Positions 51,579 to 62,337 of a DNA stretch of 64,000 bases are shown piece after piece. The translations under genes were made by a program, and so were the position numbers. Position 1 is the first letter of the stretch, and every line of letters starts with the position of its first letter. Under the pieces are notes generated by a model, which was not told the DNA's origin, searched no databases, and worked only from the letters and a program-made list of their open reading frames with translations. The stretch comes from Streptomyces alboniger (GTDB taxonomy: Bacteria; Actinomycetota; Actinomycetes; Streptomycetales; Streptomycetaceae), in NCBI RefSeq assembly GCF_008704395.1, contig NZ_CP023695.1, forward strand, positions 5,456,001 to 5,520,000, read 5' to 3'.

Positions 51579-52196
51579 ATGGAGTCCGTGGCTCGTGGCG
51601 GAACCAGATGGAAGCGGTTCGCCGTGGTCATGGTGCCGAGCGTCGCGGCGACTGCCGCGATAGGCGTCGCCCTGTCCCAGGGCGCGCTCGCGGCATCGTT
51701 CAGTGTGTCAGGTCAGCAGTTCAAGGTGACTGCCGACGAACTCAAGGGCACGGGATTCGTCCAGTACGGGGCCTTGGACGTGGGCAAGTCGGGCAAGCAC
51801 CCGGTTGCCGTCGTCGGCCTCGACTCGGCCAAGATCACCAACCTGTGCCAGTCCGTGGTCGTCCCCGTGCCGGCCTTCGGCGATGTGTCGATGACCCTCA
51901 GGGCCGGCAGGCCCGGTGGACCCAAGGTCATCGCCAAGAAGCTGTACATCGACGCCGACGACCTGAAGGCCAACGCGACCTTCAACAAGGTCGACATCGG
52001 TGTCTCGGTCGACCAGACCACCAAGGGGCCGGGTCCGGCGGCGAACGACAAGTACGCCCCGGACTCGTTCGCGCAGCAGGCGGAGTCGGTGAAGTTCACC
52101 AAGGTCCGCCAGCGCGCGTGGGCGACCTCCGCCGGCACCTTCAAGCTCTCTGGCCTCGCGATGTCGGTCAAGAAGGGCAAGCACGAGTGCTATTAG
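51579..52196 (+). CDS. DUF6230-type secreted protein
   Basis: Exported protein of 205 residues with strong ribosome site AAGGAGG and signal peptide (FAVVMVPSVAATAAIGVALSQGALAA). The mature part is a beta-rich domain (SGQQFKVTADELKGTGFVQYGALDVGK, SMTLRAGRPGGPKVIAKKLYIDADDLKANATFNKVDIGVSVD, FKLSGLAMSVKKG) with two Cys (NLCQSV and HECY). Old annotations call such proteins cholesterol esterase, without known basis. First of a conserved three-gene set. Function unknown. Confidence 0.9.
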   Translation: MESVARGGTRWKRFAVVMVPSVAATAAIGVALSQGALAASFSVSGQQFKVTADELKGTGFVQYGALDVGKSGKHPVAVVGLDSAKITNLCQSVVVPVPAFGDVSMTLRAGRPGGPKVIAKKLYIDADDLKANATFNKVDIGVSVDQTTKGPGPAANDKYAPDSFAQQAESVKFTKVRQRAWATSAGTFKLSGLAMSVKKGKHECY

Positions 52197-52352
52197 GGCG
52201 GTTGACGCTCCAGTAGGTCGTACGCAGTTCGGTACGCACTCGCCGCTATGAACGGCCGGGCGCGGGGGCGCGACGGCACGTGACGGAGCCGTCCCCGTGC
52301 CCGAATCCGCACGACACACAGAACCAACGCCATTCCCGAGGAGCTGTACGAC

Positions 52353-52851
52353 ATGAGCGCCGAAGCGCAAGTGGGACTGGGCGACAAGCTCGGCCGGATG
52401 CGCCGATCGTTCCGGGTGTGGCGCGGTCAGCGCCCGTTCTGGGGTGGTCTGCTGACGTTGCTCGGTGGCATTCCGATCATGTACTTCCCGTACGCGAACC
52501 TCACGCTCGGCACGATGACGATCCGGATGGCGACCACCGCCGGCGCCGGATCGCTGATCATCGGCGTGCTGCTGATCGTGCTCGGCCTGACCCTGTGGTT
52601 CCAGCCGCTCTCCCGGGTCTTCGCGGGCGTCGCGGCGATTCTGCTCGCCCTGGTCTCCCTGGTGGTCTCCAACTTCGGCGGCTTCGTCATCGGCTATCTG
52701 CTCGCCCTGCTGGGCGGCGCGCTCGGCGTCTCCTGGGCGCCCGCACGGCCCGCCGGTGAGCCCGCGACCACGGTGGCCCCTGGTGGGGTGAGCGGCGAGC
52801 AGGACGATCTGTCAGGAACGAGCCCGACGAACGGGACGAACGGGAGGCACC

Positions 52852-52862
<11 letters not shown>
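52353..52862 (+). CDS. DUF6114-type membrane protein
   Basis: Membrane protein of 169 residues with four predicted helices: FWGGLLTLLGGIPIMYF, AGAGSLIIGVLLIVLGLTLWF, VFAGVAAILLALVSLVVS and FVIGYLLALLGGALGVSW. The start ATG 52353 has GAGGAG just upstream. The C-terminal tail is Thr/Gly/Asn-rich. It overlaps the next gene by 11 bp and follows the DUF6230 gene by 156 bp. Companion of DUF6230 in Streptomyces; function unknown. Confidence 0.92.
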
Positions 52863-54192
<1,330 letters not shown>

Positions 54193-54204
54193 TCCGCACG
54201 AACG

Positions 54205-54239
54205 CCGAGGGCGCCCCCTGCGACAGGGGGCGCCCTCGG
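54205..54239. terminator. Strong bidirectional terminator
   Basis: CCGAGGGCGCCCCCTG (54205-54220) pairs perfectly with its inverse (54224-54239) across a CGA loop: a 16-bp GC stem between the convergent acidic-protein and pyk genes. Confidence 0.92.
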
Positions 54240-54265
54240 TGCGTACGTACGAAGGAGACGGACCG

Positions 54266-55696
54266 TCAGTCGCGGTCGCCGCCGCCGAGGTGGTGCACCC
54301 GCACCATGTTGGTGGTGCCGGGGACACCGGGGGGCGAGCCCGCGGTGATGACGACCGTGTCGCCGTCGTTGAAGCGGTTGAGGTTGCGCAGCTCGGCGTC
54401 GACAAGATCGACCATCGCGTCGGTGTTGTCGACGTGCGGCACGACGTAGGTGTCCACGCCCCAGCTCAGCGTGAGCTGGTTGCGGGTCGACTCGTCGGTG
54501 GTGAAGGCCAGGATCGGCTGGGCCGCGCGGTAGCGCGAGAGCCGGCGGGCCGTGTCACCGGACTTGGTGAAGGCGACCAGTGCCTCACCGCCGAGGAAGT
54601 CCGCGATCTCGCAGGCGGCACGGGCCACCGAACCGCCCTGCGTACGCGGCTTCTTGCCGGGCACGAGCGGCTGGAGGCCCTTGGCGAGCAGCTCCTCCTC
54701 GGCCGCCGTGACGATCTTCGACATCGTCTTGACGGTCTCGATGGGGTACGCGCCGACGCTCGACTCGGCCGACAGCATGACCGCGTCCGCGCCGTCCAGG
54801 ATCGCGTTGGCGACGTCGGAGGCCTCCGCGCGCGTGGGGCGCGAGTTGGTGATCATCGACTCCATCATCTGGGTCGCGACGATCACCGGCTTGGCGTTGC
54901 GGCGGCACATCTCCACGAGGCGCTTCTGCACCATCGGGACCTTTTCGAGCGGGTACTCGACAGCCAGGTCGCCACGGGCCACCATCACGGCGTCGAACGC
55001 CGCGACGACGCCCTCCATGTTGGCGACGGCCTGCGGCTTCTCCACCTTGGCGATGACGGGGACCCGGCGGCCCTCCTCGTCCATCACCTTGTGGACGTCC
55101 TTGACGTCGTTGGCATCGCGGACGAAGGACAGGGCGACCATGTCGCAGCCCATCTTCAGGGCGAAGCGGAGGTCGTCGATGTCCTTCTCGGACAGGGCGG
55201 GCACGTTCACGGCCGCGCCGGGCAGGTTGATGCCCTTGTGGTCGGAGATGACACCGCCCTCGACGACGATCGTCTTGACGCGCGGGCCTTCCACCTCGAC
55301 GACGCGCAGCTCGACGTTGCCGTCGTTGATGAGGATCTGGTCGCCCTTGGAGACGTCGCCCGGCAGCCCCTTGTAGGTGGTGCCGCAGACCGACTTGTCG
55401 CCCGGCACGTCCTCGGTGGTGATGGTGAACTCGTCACCGCGCACCAGCTCGACGGGGCCCTCGGCGAAGGTCTCCAGACGGATCTTCGGGCCCTGGAGGT
55501 CGGCGAGGACACCGATGGCCCGGCCGGTCCTCGCGGCGGCCGAGCGGACACGGTCGTACCGGCCCTGGTGCTCGGAGTGCGTGCCGTGGCTGAAGTTGAA
55601 GCGGGCCACGTTCATGCCGGCCTCGATCAGCGAGACGAGCTGCTCTTCGGAGTCGACGGCGGGGCCAAGCGTGCAGACGATTTTGGAACGGCGCAT
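54266..55696 (-). CDS. pyk: Pyruvate kinase
   Basis: Converts phosphoenolpyruvate and ADP to pyruvate and ATP. The protein has 476 residues without a C-terminal extension. It begins MRRSKIVCTLGPAVDSEEQL and shows GMNVARFNFSHGTHSEH, DLQGPKIRL, MVARGDLAVEYPLEKVPMVQK (active-site Lys region), VIVATQMMESM and PTRAEASDVANAILDGADAVMLS. The ackA gene ends 105 bp upstream on the same strand, and pta and pfkA are close, so the whole carbon node is clustered. Confidence 0.97.
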   Translation of the reverse strand: MRRSKIVCTLGPAVDSEEQLVSLIEAGMNVARFNFSHGTHSEHQGRYDRVRSAAARTGRAIGVLADLQGPKIRLETFAEGPVELVRGDEFTITTEDVPGDKSVCGTTYKGLPGDVSKGDQILINDGNVELRVVEVEGPRVKTIVVEGGVISDHKGINLPGAAVNVPALSEKDIDDLRFALKMGCDMVALSFVRDANDVKDVHKVMDEEGRRVPVIAKVEKPQAVANMEGVVAAFDAVMVARGDLAVEYPLEKVPMVQKRLVEMCRRNAKPVIVATQMMESMITNSRPTRAEASDVANAILDGADAVMLSAESSVGAYPIETVKTMSKIVTAAEEELLAKGLQPLVPGKKPRTQGGSVARAACEIADFLGGEALVAFTKSGDTARRLSRYRAAQPILAFTTDESTRNQLTLSWGVDTYVVPHVDNTDAMVDLVDAELRNLNRFNDGDTVVITAGSPPGVPGTTNMVRVHHLGGGDRD

Positions 55697-55725
55697 GGGG
55701 GCGATCCTATCGGTTTGTTTCGCTT

Positions 55726-55737
55726 CGGAATATTCCG
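55726..55737. promoter_or_regulatory. Palindrome upstream of pyk
   Basis: CGGAATATTCCG is a perfect 12-bp palindrome 30 bp upstream of the pyk ATG, in the AT-rich gap between pyk and ackA. It overlaps the likely promoter zone, so a metabolic regulator could bind, but no regulator is identified. Confidence 0.5.
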
Positions 55738-55801
55738 TCTGGTGGAATCTACAAATGGGCGGAAGTCCGCTCAGGCGTTGCGCTGCCCGTGTATTACCGA
55801 A

Positions 55802-57022
55802 TTACGGTGCCGACGGGTTACCGACCAGGGCATAGGTCTGGTTCGCGATCTCCAGTTCCTCGTCCGTGGGGACCACCGCGACGGCCACGCGCGCGTACTC
55901 CGGCGAAATGAGCCGGGCTTCGTCGGAACGTACGGAATTGAGCGCGCCGTCGACCGCGAGGCCCAGCTCCTCCAGGCCCGCCACGGCCGCCTCGCGCACC
56001 GGCGCCGCGTTCTCACCGACGCCCGCGGTGAACACCACGGCGTCCACCCGGCCGAGAACCGCGTAATAGGCGCCGATGTACTTCTTCAGACGGTGGATGT
56101 AGATCTCGAAGGCGAGAGCGGCCTCCTGGTCGCCCTCGTCGACCCGGCGCCGGATCTCCCGCATGTCGTTGTCGCCGCAGAGTCCGATCAAACCGCTCTT
56201 CTTGTTGAGCAGGACGTCGATCTCGTCGACGGACATTCCGCCGACCCGCGCCAGATGGAAGATGACCGCGGGGTCCAGGTCACCGGAGCGGGTACCCATC
56301 ACGAGCCCCTCGAGCGGCGTGAGCCCCATCGACGTATCGACGCACCTGCCGCCCCGCACGGCGCTCGCCGACGCGCCGTTGCCCAGGTGCAGCACGATGA
56401 CGTTGACGTCCTCGGGCGCCTTGCCGAGGAGCTTCGCGGTCTCGCGCGAGACGTACGCGTGCGACGTGCCGTGGAAGCCGTAGCGCCGCACGCGGTGCTC
56501 GTCGGCGGTCTTGACGTCGATCGCGTAGCGCGCCGCGGACTCCGGCATCGTCGTGTGGAACGCGGTGTCGAAGACGGCGACCTGGGGCAGGTCGGGGCGG
56601 AGCGCCTGGGCGGTGCGGATGCCGGTGATGTTGGCCGGGTTGTGCAGCGGGGCCACCGGCACCAGGCGCTCGATCTCGGCGAGCACCTCGTCGGTGACGA
56701 CCGTCGGCGCGCTGAACCTCAGCCCGCCGTGCACCACGCGGTGGCCTATCGCGGCCAGCTCGGGGGAGTCCAGGCCGAGGCCGTCGGCGGCCAGCTCCTC
56801 GGCGACGGCCTTCAGCGCCGCCTCGTGGTCGGCGATCGGCTCCTCGCGCTCACGGCTCTCGGCGCCGCCGCCGGTGAGCGGGGTGTGCTTGAGCCGCGAG
56901 GTCTCCTCGCCGATCCGCTCGACCAGGCCGACGGCCAGGCGTGCGCTGTCGCGCATGTCGAGCAGCTGGTACTTCACCGACGAGGAGCCGGAGTTGAGGA
57001 CGAGTACGCGAGTGGCGGTCAC
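55802..57022 (-). CDS. ackA: Acetate kinase
   Basis: Makes ATP and acetate from acetyl-phosphate. The protein has 406 residues from GTG 57022 (VTATRVLVLNSGSSSVKYQLLDM); an in-frame GTG at 57034 is a 4-codon alternative. Motifs include GHRVVHGGLRFSAPTVV, FHGTSHAYVSRETAKLLG, GNGASASAVRGGRCVDTSMGLTPLEGLVMGTRSGD and FTAGVGENAAPVR. It follows pta by 25 bp on the same strand, the usual pta-ackA operon. Confidence 0.96.
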   Translation of the reverse strand: MTATRVLVLNSGSSSVKYQLLDMRDSARLAVGLVERIGEETSRLKHTPLTGGGAESREREEPIADHEAALKAVAEELAADGLGLDSPELAAIGHRVVHGGLRFSAPTVVTDEVLAEIERLVPVAPLHNPANITGIRTAQALRPDLPQVAVFDTAFHTTMPESAARYAIDVKTADEHRVRRYGFHGTSHAYVSRETAKLLGKAPEDVNVIVLHLGNGASASAVRGGRCVDTSMGLTPLEGLVMGTRSGDLDPAVIFHLARVGGMSVDEIDVLLNKKSGLIGLCGDNDMREIRRRVDEGDQEAALAFEIYIHRLKKYIGAYYAVLGRVDAVVFTAGVGENAAPVREAAVAGLEELGLAVDGALNSVRSDEARLISPEYARVAVAVVPTDEELEIANQTYALVGNPSAP

Positions 57023-57047
57023 GGAATGCAGCACTTTCTTGTGGGGG

Positions 57048-59132
57048 TCAGCTGGCGCCCGGCGCCGGGGCCTGGGACTGGATCGCCGTGATGGCGACGG
57101 TGTTGACGATGTCCTGGACGAGCGCGCCGCGGGACAGGTCGTTGACCGGCTTGCGCAGGCCCTGGAGGACCGGGCCGACGGCGATCGCGCCGGCCGAGCG
57201 CTGCACGGCCTTGTAGGTGTTGTTGCCGGTGTTGAGGTCCGGGAAGATCAGCACGCTGGCCTGGCCCGCGACGTCCGAGTCGGGCAGCTTGGTGGCCGCG
57301 ACCGAGGGCTCCACGGCCGCGTCGTACTGGATCGGGCCCTCGATCTTCAGGTCCGGCCGGCCGGCCCGCACCTTCTCCGTGGCCTCGCGCACCTTGTCGA
57401 CGTCGGCGCCCGACCCCGACGTGCCCGTGGAGTACGAGAGCATCGCGATCCGCGGGTCGACGCCGAACTGCTCGGCGGTGGCGGCCGCCTGGACCGCGAT
57501 GTCCGCGAGCTGCTCGGCGTTCGGGTCCGGGTTCACCGCGCAGTCGCCGTAGACGAGGACCTTGTCGGCGAGGCACATGAAGAAGACGGACGACACGATC
57601 GAGGCGTCCGGCTTGGTCTTGATGATCTCGAAGGCGGGCCGGATGGTCGCGGCCGTGGAGTGCACCGAGCCCGACACCATGCCGTCGGCCAGGCCCTCCT
57701 GGACCATCAGCGTGCCGAAGTAGTTCACGTCCGCCACCACGTCGTACGCCAGCTCCACGGTGACGCCCTTGTGTGCGCGCAGCTCCGCGTACTTCGCGGC
57801 GAAACGATCCCGCAGCTCGGAGGTCTGCGGGTCGATCAGCTCGGTGTCGGCGAGGTCCACGCCGAGGTCGGCGGCCTTCTTGCGGATCTGCTCGACGGGC
57901 CCGAGCAGAGTCAGGTCGCACACGCCCCGGCGCAGCAGGACGTCGGTGGCGCGCAGCACGCGCTCCTCGGTGCCCTCGGGCAGCACGACGCGGCGGCGGT
58001 CGGCGCGGGCCCGCTCCAGGAGCTTGTGCTCGAACATCATCGGCGTGACACGGTCGCTGCTGGGCGCCGAGACGCGGCCGAGCAGGCCCGCGGTGTCGAC
58101 GTACCGCTCGAAGAGGCCGAGCGCGGTCTCCGCCTTGCGGGGCGTCGCCGCGTTCAGCTTCCCTTCCAGGGCGAACAGCTCGGCCGCCGTGGGGAAGGAC
58201 CCGCCGGAGACGGCGACGACCGGGGTGCCGGGCGCGAGGCGGTCGGCGAGGGTGAGAATCTCCGGGCCCGGCTGTTCGTTCAGGGTCAGCAGGACGCCCG
58301 CGATGGGCGGGGTGCCCGCGCTGTGCGCGGCGAGCGAGCCCACCACGAGGTCGGCGCGGTCGCCGGGGGTGACGACCAGGCAGCCCGGGGTCAGGGCGTT
58401 CAGGAAGTTCGGCAGCATGGCGCCGCCGAAGACGAAGTCCAGGGCGTCGCGGGCGAGCCCCGAGTCGTCGCCGAGCAGGACCCGGCCGCCCAGCGCGTGG
58501 GTGATCTGCGCGACGGTCGGCGCGGAGAGGGCGGCCTCGTCCGGCAGGACGTAGCAGGGGACGGGCAGGCTTGCCCGCAGCCGTTCGTTGATCTCGTCGC
58601 GGTCGGCCGGGGCCACCCGGTTGGTGATCATGGCGAGGACGTCGCAGCCGAGCGAGTCGTACGCGCGATAGGCGTTGCGCGTCTCGGCGCGCACCGACTC
58701 GGCGGTCTGCTTCCTGCCGCCGACCACGGGGATCACGGAGGCGCCGAACTCGTTGGCGAGCCGGGCGTTGAGCGCCAGCTCGTCGGGGAGCTGAGTGTCC
58801 GCGAAGTCCGTACCCAGGACGAGGACCACCTCGTACTCCCTGGCGACCCGGTGGAAGCGGTCGACGATCCGCGAGACCAGCTCGTCGGTGCCCTGCTCGG
58901 CCTGGAGCGCGGACGCCTCGTGGTAGTCCATGCCGTACACGGACGCGGCGTCCTGCGAGAGGCGGTAGCGGGCCCGCAGCAGGTCGAAGAGCCGGTCGGG
59001 CCCGTCGTGGACGAGCGGCCGGAAGACGCCGACCCGGTCGACCTGGCGGGTCAGGAGCTCCATGACTCCCAGCTCCACGACCTGGCGGCCGTCGCCGCGG
59101 TCGATCCCGGTCACGTACACGCTGCGCGTCAC
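57048..59132 (-). CDS. pta: Phosphate acetyltransferase, long form
   Basis: Converts acetyl-CoA and phosphate to acetyl-phosphate. The protein has 694 residues from GTG 59132 (VTRSVYVTGIDRGDGRQ), preceded by AAGGGGAG; longer ATG readings lack support. The N-terminal 350 residues are a BioD/DRTGG-like region (VGVFRPLVHDGPDRLFDLLRARY, VTPGDRADLVVG), and the C-terminal PTA/PTB domain has GMVSGSVHSTAATIRPAF, SYSTGTSGSGADVDKVREAT and NTGNNTYKAVQRSAGAIAVGPVLQG. This long architecture is typical of high-GC bacteria. Confidence 0.96.
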   Translation of the reverse strand: MTRSVYVTGIDRGDGRQVVELGVMELLTRQVDRVGVFRPLVHDGPDRLFDLLRARYRLSQDAASVYGMDYHEASALQAEQGTDELVSRIVDRFHRVAREYEVVLVLGTDFADTQLPDELALNARLANEFGASVIPVVGGRKQTAESVRAETRNAYRAYDSLGCDVLAMITNRVAPADRDEINERLRASLPVPCYVLPDEAALSAPTVAQITHALGGRVLLGDDSGLARDALDFVFGGAMLPNFLNALTPGCLVVTPGDRADLVVGSLAAHSAGTPPIAGVLLTLNEQPGPEILTLADRLAPGTPVVAVSGGSFPTAAELFALEGKLNAATPRKAETALGLFERYVDTAGLLGRVSAPSSDRVTPMMFEHKLLERARADRRRVVLPEGTEERVLRATDVLLRRGVCDLTLLGPVEQIRKKAADLGVDLADTELIDPQTSELRDRFAAKYAELRAHKGVTVELAYDVVADVNYFGTLMVQEGLADGMVSGSVHSTAATIRPAFEIIKTKPDASIVSSVFFMCLADKVLVYGDCAVNPDPNAEQLADIAVQAAATAEQFGVDPRIAMLSYSTGTSGSGADVDKVREATEKVRAGRPDLKIEGPIQYDAAVEPSVAATKLPDSDVAGQASVLIFPDLNTGNNTYKAVQRSAGAIAVGPVLQGLRKPVNDLSRGALVQDIVNTVAITAIQSQAPAPGAS

Positions 59133-59213
59133 GCGTGCTCTCCCCTTCTTCGCTGTCCCCGGTTCTTCGCTGTCCGGGCCGGACAAATAGCCCGATATAC
59201 CGGCGGTGCCCTC

Positions 59214-59242
59214 TTGACAATACCTCTGCGGCTGGCTAGGCC
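59214..59242 (+). promoter_or_regulatory. Possible pfkA promoter
   Basis: TTGACA (59214-59219) is followed, after a 17-bp spacer, by TAGGCC (59237-59242), a weak -10. It points towards pfkA, whose ATG is at 59411, with a leader of about 160 bases. Offered only because the -35 is a perfect consensus, rare in this genome. Confidence 0.35.
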
Positions 59243-59410
59243 GCCCGCCGGACGAAAGGCCCGACGGGAGGGGCCGTAAGGCCCCTGCCCCCGTATCGTC
59301 CGCCTATCGCACATGTGTCCGTCGGACATGTGTGAGCGGCGACCCCCTTCCGGTCGTGGAACAATCGGACCGGCTCACAAGTACCAACAGCGAGCAGGAG
59401 ACACAGCGCG

Positions 59411-60436
59411 ATGCGTATCGGAATTCTCACCGCGGGCGGCGACTGCCCCGGCCTCAACGCAGTGATCCGGTCGGTCGTGCACCGCGCCGTCACGCATTAC
59501 GGCGACGAGGTCATCGGCTTCGAGGACGGCTACGCGGGCCTGCTCGACGGGCGCTACCGCCCCCTCGACCTGAACGCGGTCAGCGGCATCCTGGCCCGCG
59601 GCGGCACGATCCTCGGCTCCTCGCGCCTGGAGCGCGACCGCTTCCGCGCGGCCTGCGACAACGCCAAGGAGCTGATCGAGAAGAGCGGTTTCGACGCGCT
59701 CATCCCGATCGGCGGCGAGGGCACCCTGACGGCGGCGGGCATGCTGGCCGACGCGGGCGTGCCGGTCGTCGGCGTCCCGAAGACGATCGACAACGACATC
59801 TCCTCCACGGACCGCACCTTCGGCTTCGACACGGCGGTGGGCGTGGCCACGGAGGCCATGGACCGCCTGAAGACGACCGCGGAGTCCCACCAGCGCGTGA
59901 TGGTCGTCGAGGTCATGGGCCGTCACGCCGGCTGGATCGCCCTGGAGTCCGGCATGGCCGGCGGCGCCCACGGCATCTGCCTGCCCGAGCGTCCGTTCGA
60001 CCCCGCCGATCTGGTCGCGCTGGTCGAGGAGCGGTTCGCGCGCGGCAAGAAGTTCGCGGTGATCTGCGTGGCCGAGGGCGCGCACCCGCTGGACGGCACG
60101 ATGAACTACGGCAAGGGCGCGATCGACCAGTTCGGCCACGAGCGCTTCCAGGGCATCGGTACCGCACTGGCGTACGAACTCGAAGCCCGCCTCGGCAAGG
60201 AGGCCAAGCCGGTCATCCTCGGCCACGTGCAGCGCGGCGGCACCCCCACCGCGTACGACCGCGTCCTCGCGACCCGCTTCGGCTGGCACGCGGTGGAGGC
60301 GGTGCACCGCGGGGAGTACGGCAAGATGACGGCGCTGCGGGGCACGGACATCTCGATGGTGCCGCTGGCGGAGGCGGTCACGGAGCTGAAGACGGTGCCG
60401 AAGGACAGGATCGACGAGGCCGAGTCGGTGTTCTAG
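59411..60436 (+). CDS. pfkA: 6-phosphofructokinase
   Basis: Phosphorylates fructose 6-phosphate. The protein has 341 residues, the usual length. It starts MRIGILTAGGDCPGLNAVIRSVV, and shows GGEGTLTAAGMLADAGVPVVGVPKTIDNDISSTD, the nucleotide and substrate motifs. Family rules: Gly at the position of E. coli Gly104 (GGEGT, not GGDDT) suggests ATP use, while Lys at position 124 (PKTIDND) is found in actinobacterial and PPi-linked enzymes. It is divergent from pta across 278 bp. Confidence 0.96.
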   Translation: MRIGILTAGGDCPGLNAVIRSVVHRAVTHYGDEVIGFEDGYAGLLDGRYRPLDLNAVSGILARGGTILGSSRLERDRFRAACDNAKELIEKSGFDALIPIGGEGTLTAAGMLADAGVPVVGVPKTIDNDISSTDRTFGFDTAVGVATEAMDRLKTTAESHQRVMVVEVMGRHAGWIALESGMAGGAHGICLPERPFDPADLVALVEERFARGKKFAVICVAEGAHPLDGTMNYGKGAIDQFGHERFQGIGTALAYELEARLGKEAKPVILGHVQRGGTPTAYDRVLATRFGWHAVEAVHRGEYGKMTALRGTDISMVPLAEAVTELKTVPKDRIDEAESVF

Positions 60437-60459
60437 CCCCCCGGGGCCTGGTTCGGGGC

Positions 60460-61191
60460 CTAGGAGGCTTGGCCCCCACCACGGACGAGGGGCCAGAAAT
60501 GGTCGAGGACCCGCTCCAGATAGTCCCGCCCGGCCTCGCCGGACGCGTCCGGGCCGGCGCCGCCGCCCCAGCTGAGCGTGCGCGCCATCCGTGACTGGTA
60601 GTCGTCGTGCATCTGCCGCAGTACGTCCTCGACGTGCCGCCGCTCCACCGGCAGCAGCTTGGCGACGGGCCGCACGTACCCCTGCCACCGGGTCGTGACG
60701 GCGCTGCGCAGCAGCTCGGCGAGCGGCTCGGAGCGCCCGGTCACGGTCACGAAGTCGGGCAGGGAGAGGCCGAGGGCGCGGGAGAGGGCGGCGGACTGCC
60801 GTTCGTTGCCGCGCCAGCTGTTGGTCTCCTCCATCCGCAGATACGCCTGGATCTCCACGCCCGCCTGCCGCGCGACGTCCTCCGGGGCGAGCCCCCGGGC
60901 GATCCGGTGCTCACGCAAGGTCCGCGCGGCGCCCATGAGTTCCCCGGGCGCGCACCACAGCGTCGCCGCGAGCGCGGTCAGCTCGGCGGAACTGGGCGCG
61001 GCGAGCCCGCGCTCCCAGGCGGCGATGGTGTCGGCGGTGATGTACGTGAGCCCGTAGCTCGCCCGCATTCCGTACGCGACGTGCCCGTGCGCCATCCCCA
61101 GCGCCTCGCGCAGGCGCCGGGCGGCGGGGAAGTTGAAGGGGGGTGTGGGCTGGTGCGGTGACTGGCTCGGTTGGCTCGGTTGCACGGGCAC
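60460..61191 (-). CDS. XRE-family helix-turn-helix regulator, two-domain
   Basis: Protein of 243 residues with two helix-turn-helix segments: RRLREALGMAHGHVAYGMRASYGLTYITADTIAAWERGLAAPSSAELTALAATL and LREHRIARGLAPEDVARQAGVEIQAYLRMEETNSWRGNERQSAALSRAL. The N-terminus is Gln/Ser/Pro-rich. C-terminal sequence RPVAKLLPVERRHVEDVLRQMHDDYQSRMARTL is helical. It is convergent with pfkA (23 bp between). Role unknown; not obviously tied to glycolysis. Confidence 0.9.
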   Translation of the reverse strand: MPVQPSQPSQSPHQPTPPFNFPAARRLREALGMAHGHVAYGMRASYGLTYITADTIAAWERGLAAPSSAELTALAATLWCAPGELMGAARTLREHRIARGLAPEDVARQAGVEIQAYLRMEETNSWRGNERQSAALSRALGLSLPDFVTVTGRSEPLAELLRSAVTTRWQGYVRPVAKLLPVERRHVEDVLRQMHDDYQSRMARTLSWGGGAGPDASGEAGRDYLERVLDHFWPLVRGGGQAS

Positions 61192-61299
61192 ACCGTAGGC
61201 GCCCGGCGGGGTGGCGACTACGGTGCGTTCCTACGAGGTTGCGGATTGGTGGGAAGGTACGGGCCGTATCCCGCGGACCGTTCGAGGCATGCCGCCAGG

Positions 61300-62337
61300 T
61301 CATGCCTGGCGGTTGATGGCCTGGATCTCCTGCACGACCACGTCCTGCTCCGCGCCGAACTCGCCGTCGGGGAGCTGCTTTGCCCCGTCCACGCCCGTCC
61401 CCGTCCAGCTGATCTTCCAGGTCACCGTCGCCTTCAGCGGGTACGAGCCGTCGCCCGAGGAGCGCAGGTACTTCACGCCGCAGGGCGGGTCCTGCTTGGA
61501 CCTGCCCTTGGCGTACGGCTCTCCGATCTTGCCGTCGACGATCTCGCAGACGCCGGATTCCGGGTACGTCTCGGCGTCCGGCGTGCCGGGGTCGATCTTC
61601 AGGGAGACCGGTTCGGCGGTCGTCGTCGCCTCGATGTCGAGTACGTCGACCCTGGCCGTGACCGACACCGGCTTGAACTCCGCGCCGTCGAGCCAGGCCC
61701 AGGTGGGGAGGTTCACCTTCGTCTCGGCCTCGGGGGCCAGGGTCACCTTGGTGCCGGGTACGCGGATCTCGGCGTACGCCAGCTTCGCCAGGGTCTCCGG
61801 GTCGATGGCGGGGAGGCCGGGGGGCGGCGGCTCGTTCTCGTCGACCCAGAAGGTCTCCTTGTCGCACTTGTCCCAGCCGGGCGGATACGTGGGGTTGGGG
61901 AAGCCAGTCCACCAGTAGCCCTTGCCGGCCTTGTCGAGGTTGAAGTTCTTGTACGGCTCGCCCTCGACGTAACGCTTGCGCTGCGCCAGGTCCCACTGGT
62001 GTCCCGTGGAGTCCACCGCCCAGACCGCCTCGCGCTCCTTCTTGAACTGGGCGGGGGTGTAGGCGGGGCCGTACCAGCACGGCGGCGGGCTGTAGGCGCC
62101 CGCGGGGGCGATGGCGCCGGTCTTGGGGCCCTTGCCGTTCTTGGACCTGTCGTAGCTGATGCCGCCGGCCGAGGCCGTCAGGGAGCCGTCGCCCCCGTCC
62201 TCGGTGGGACCCTTGGCGTCACCGTTGGTGGTGCCGCCGTGGCCCGTGCGGGCCGGGGCGGGTGCCGACAGGAGCAGCGTCGCGGCCATCGCGACGGCCC
62301 CAGCGGCGACTATCGGCTTTCTTGTCAGGGCTGGCAT
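61300..62337 (-). CDS. Secreted protein of unknown function
   Basis: Exported protein of 345 residues: signal peptide VAAGAVAMAATLLLSAPAPA at about 10-29, then a Gly/Thr/Asp linker. The mature part has many aromatic residues (SPPPCWYGPAYTPAQF, GKGYWWTGFPNPTYPPGWDKCDKETFWVDENEPPPPG) and four Cys that could form two disulfides. A beta-rich C-terminus ends YPLKATVTWKISWTGTG. It overlaps the lipoprotein gene by 13 bp. Common in Streptomyces as a pair; function unknown. Confidence 0.88.
   Translation of the reverse strand: MPALTRKPIVAAGAVAMAATLLLSAPAPARTGHGGTTNGDAKGPTEDGGDGSLTASAGGISYDRSKNGKGPKTGAIAPAGAYSPPPCWYGPAYTPAQFKKEREAVWAVDSTGHQWDLAQRKRYVEGEPYKNFNLDKAGKGYWWTGFPNPTYPPGWDKCDKETFWVDENEPPPPGLPAIDPETLAKLAYAEIRVPGTKVTLAPEAETKVNLPTWAWLDGAEFKPVSVTARVDVLDIEATTTAEPVSLKIDPGTPDAETYPESGVCEIVDGKIGEPYAKGRSKQDPPCGVKYLRSSGDGSYPLKATVTWKISWTGTGVDGAKQLPDGEFGAEQDVVVQEIQAINRQA

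Noticed and set aside
54239..57091. 950-residue plus-strand frame opposite pyk and ackA
   Set aside because: Shadow of two conserved enzymes whose motifs are all on the minus strand.
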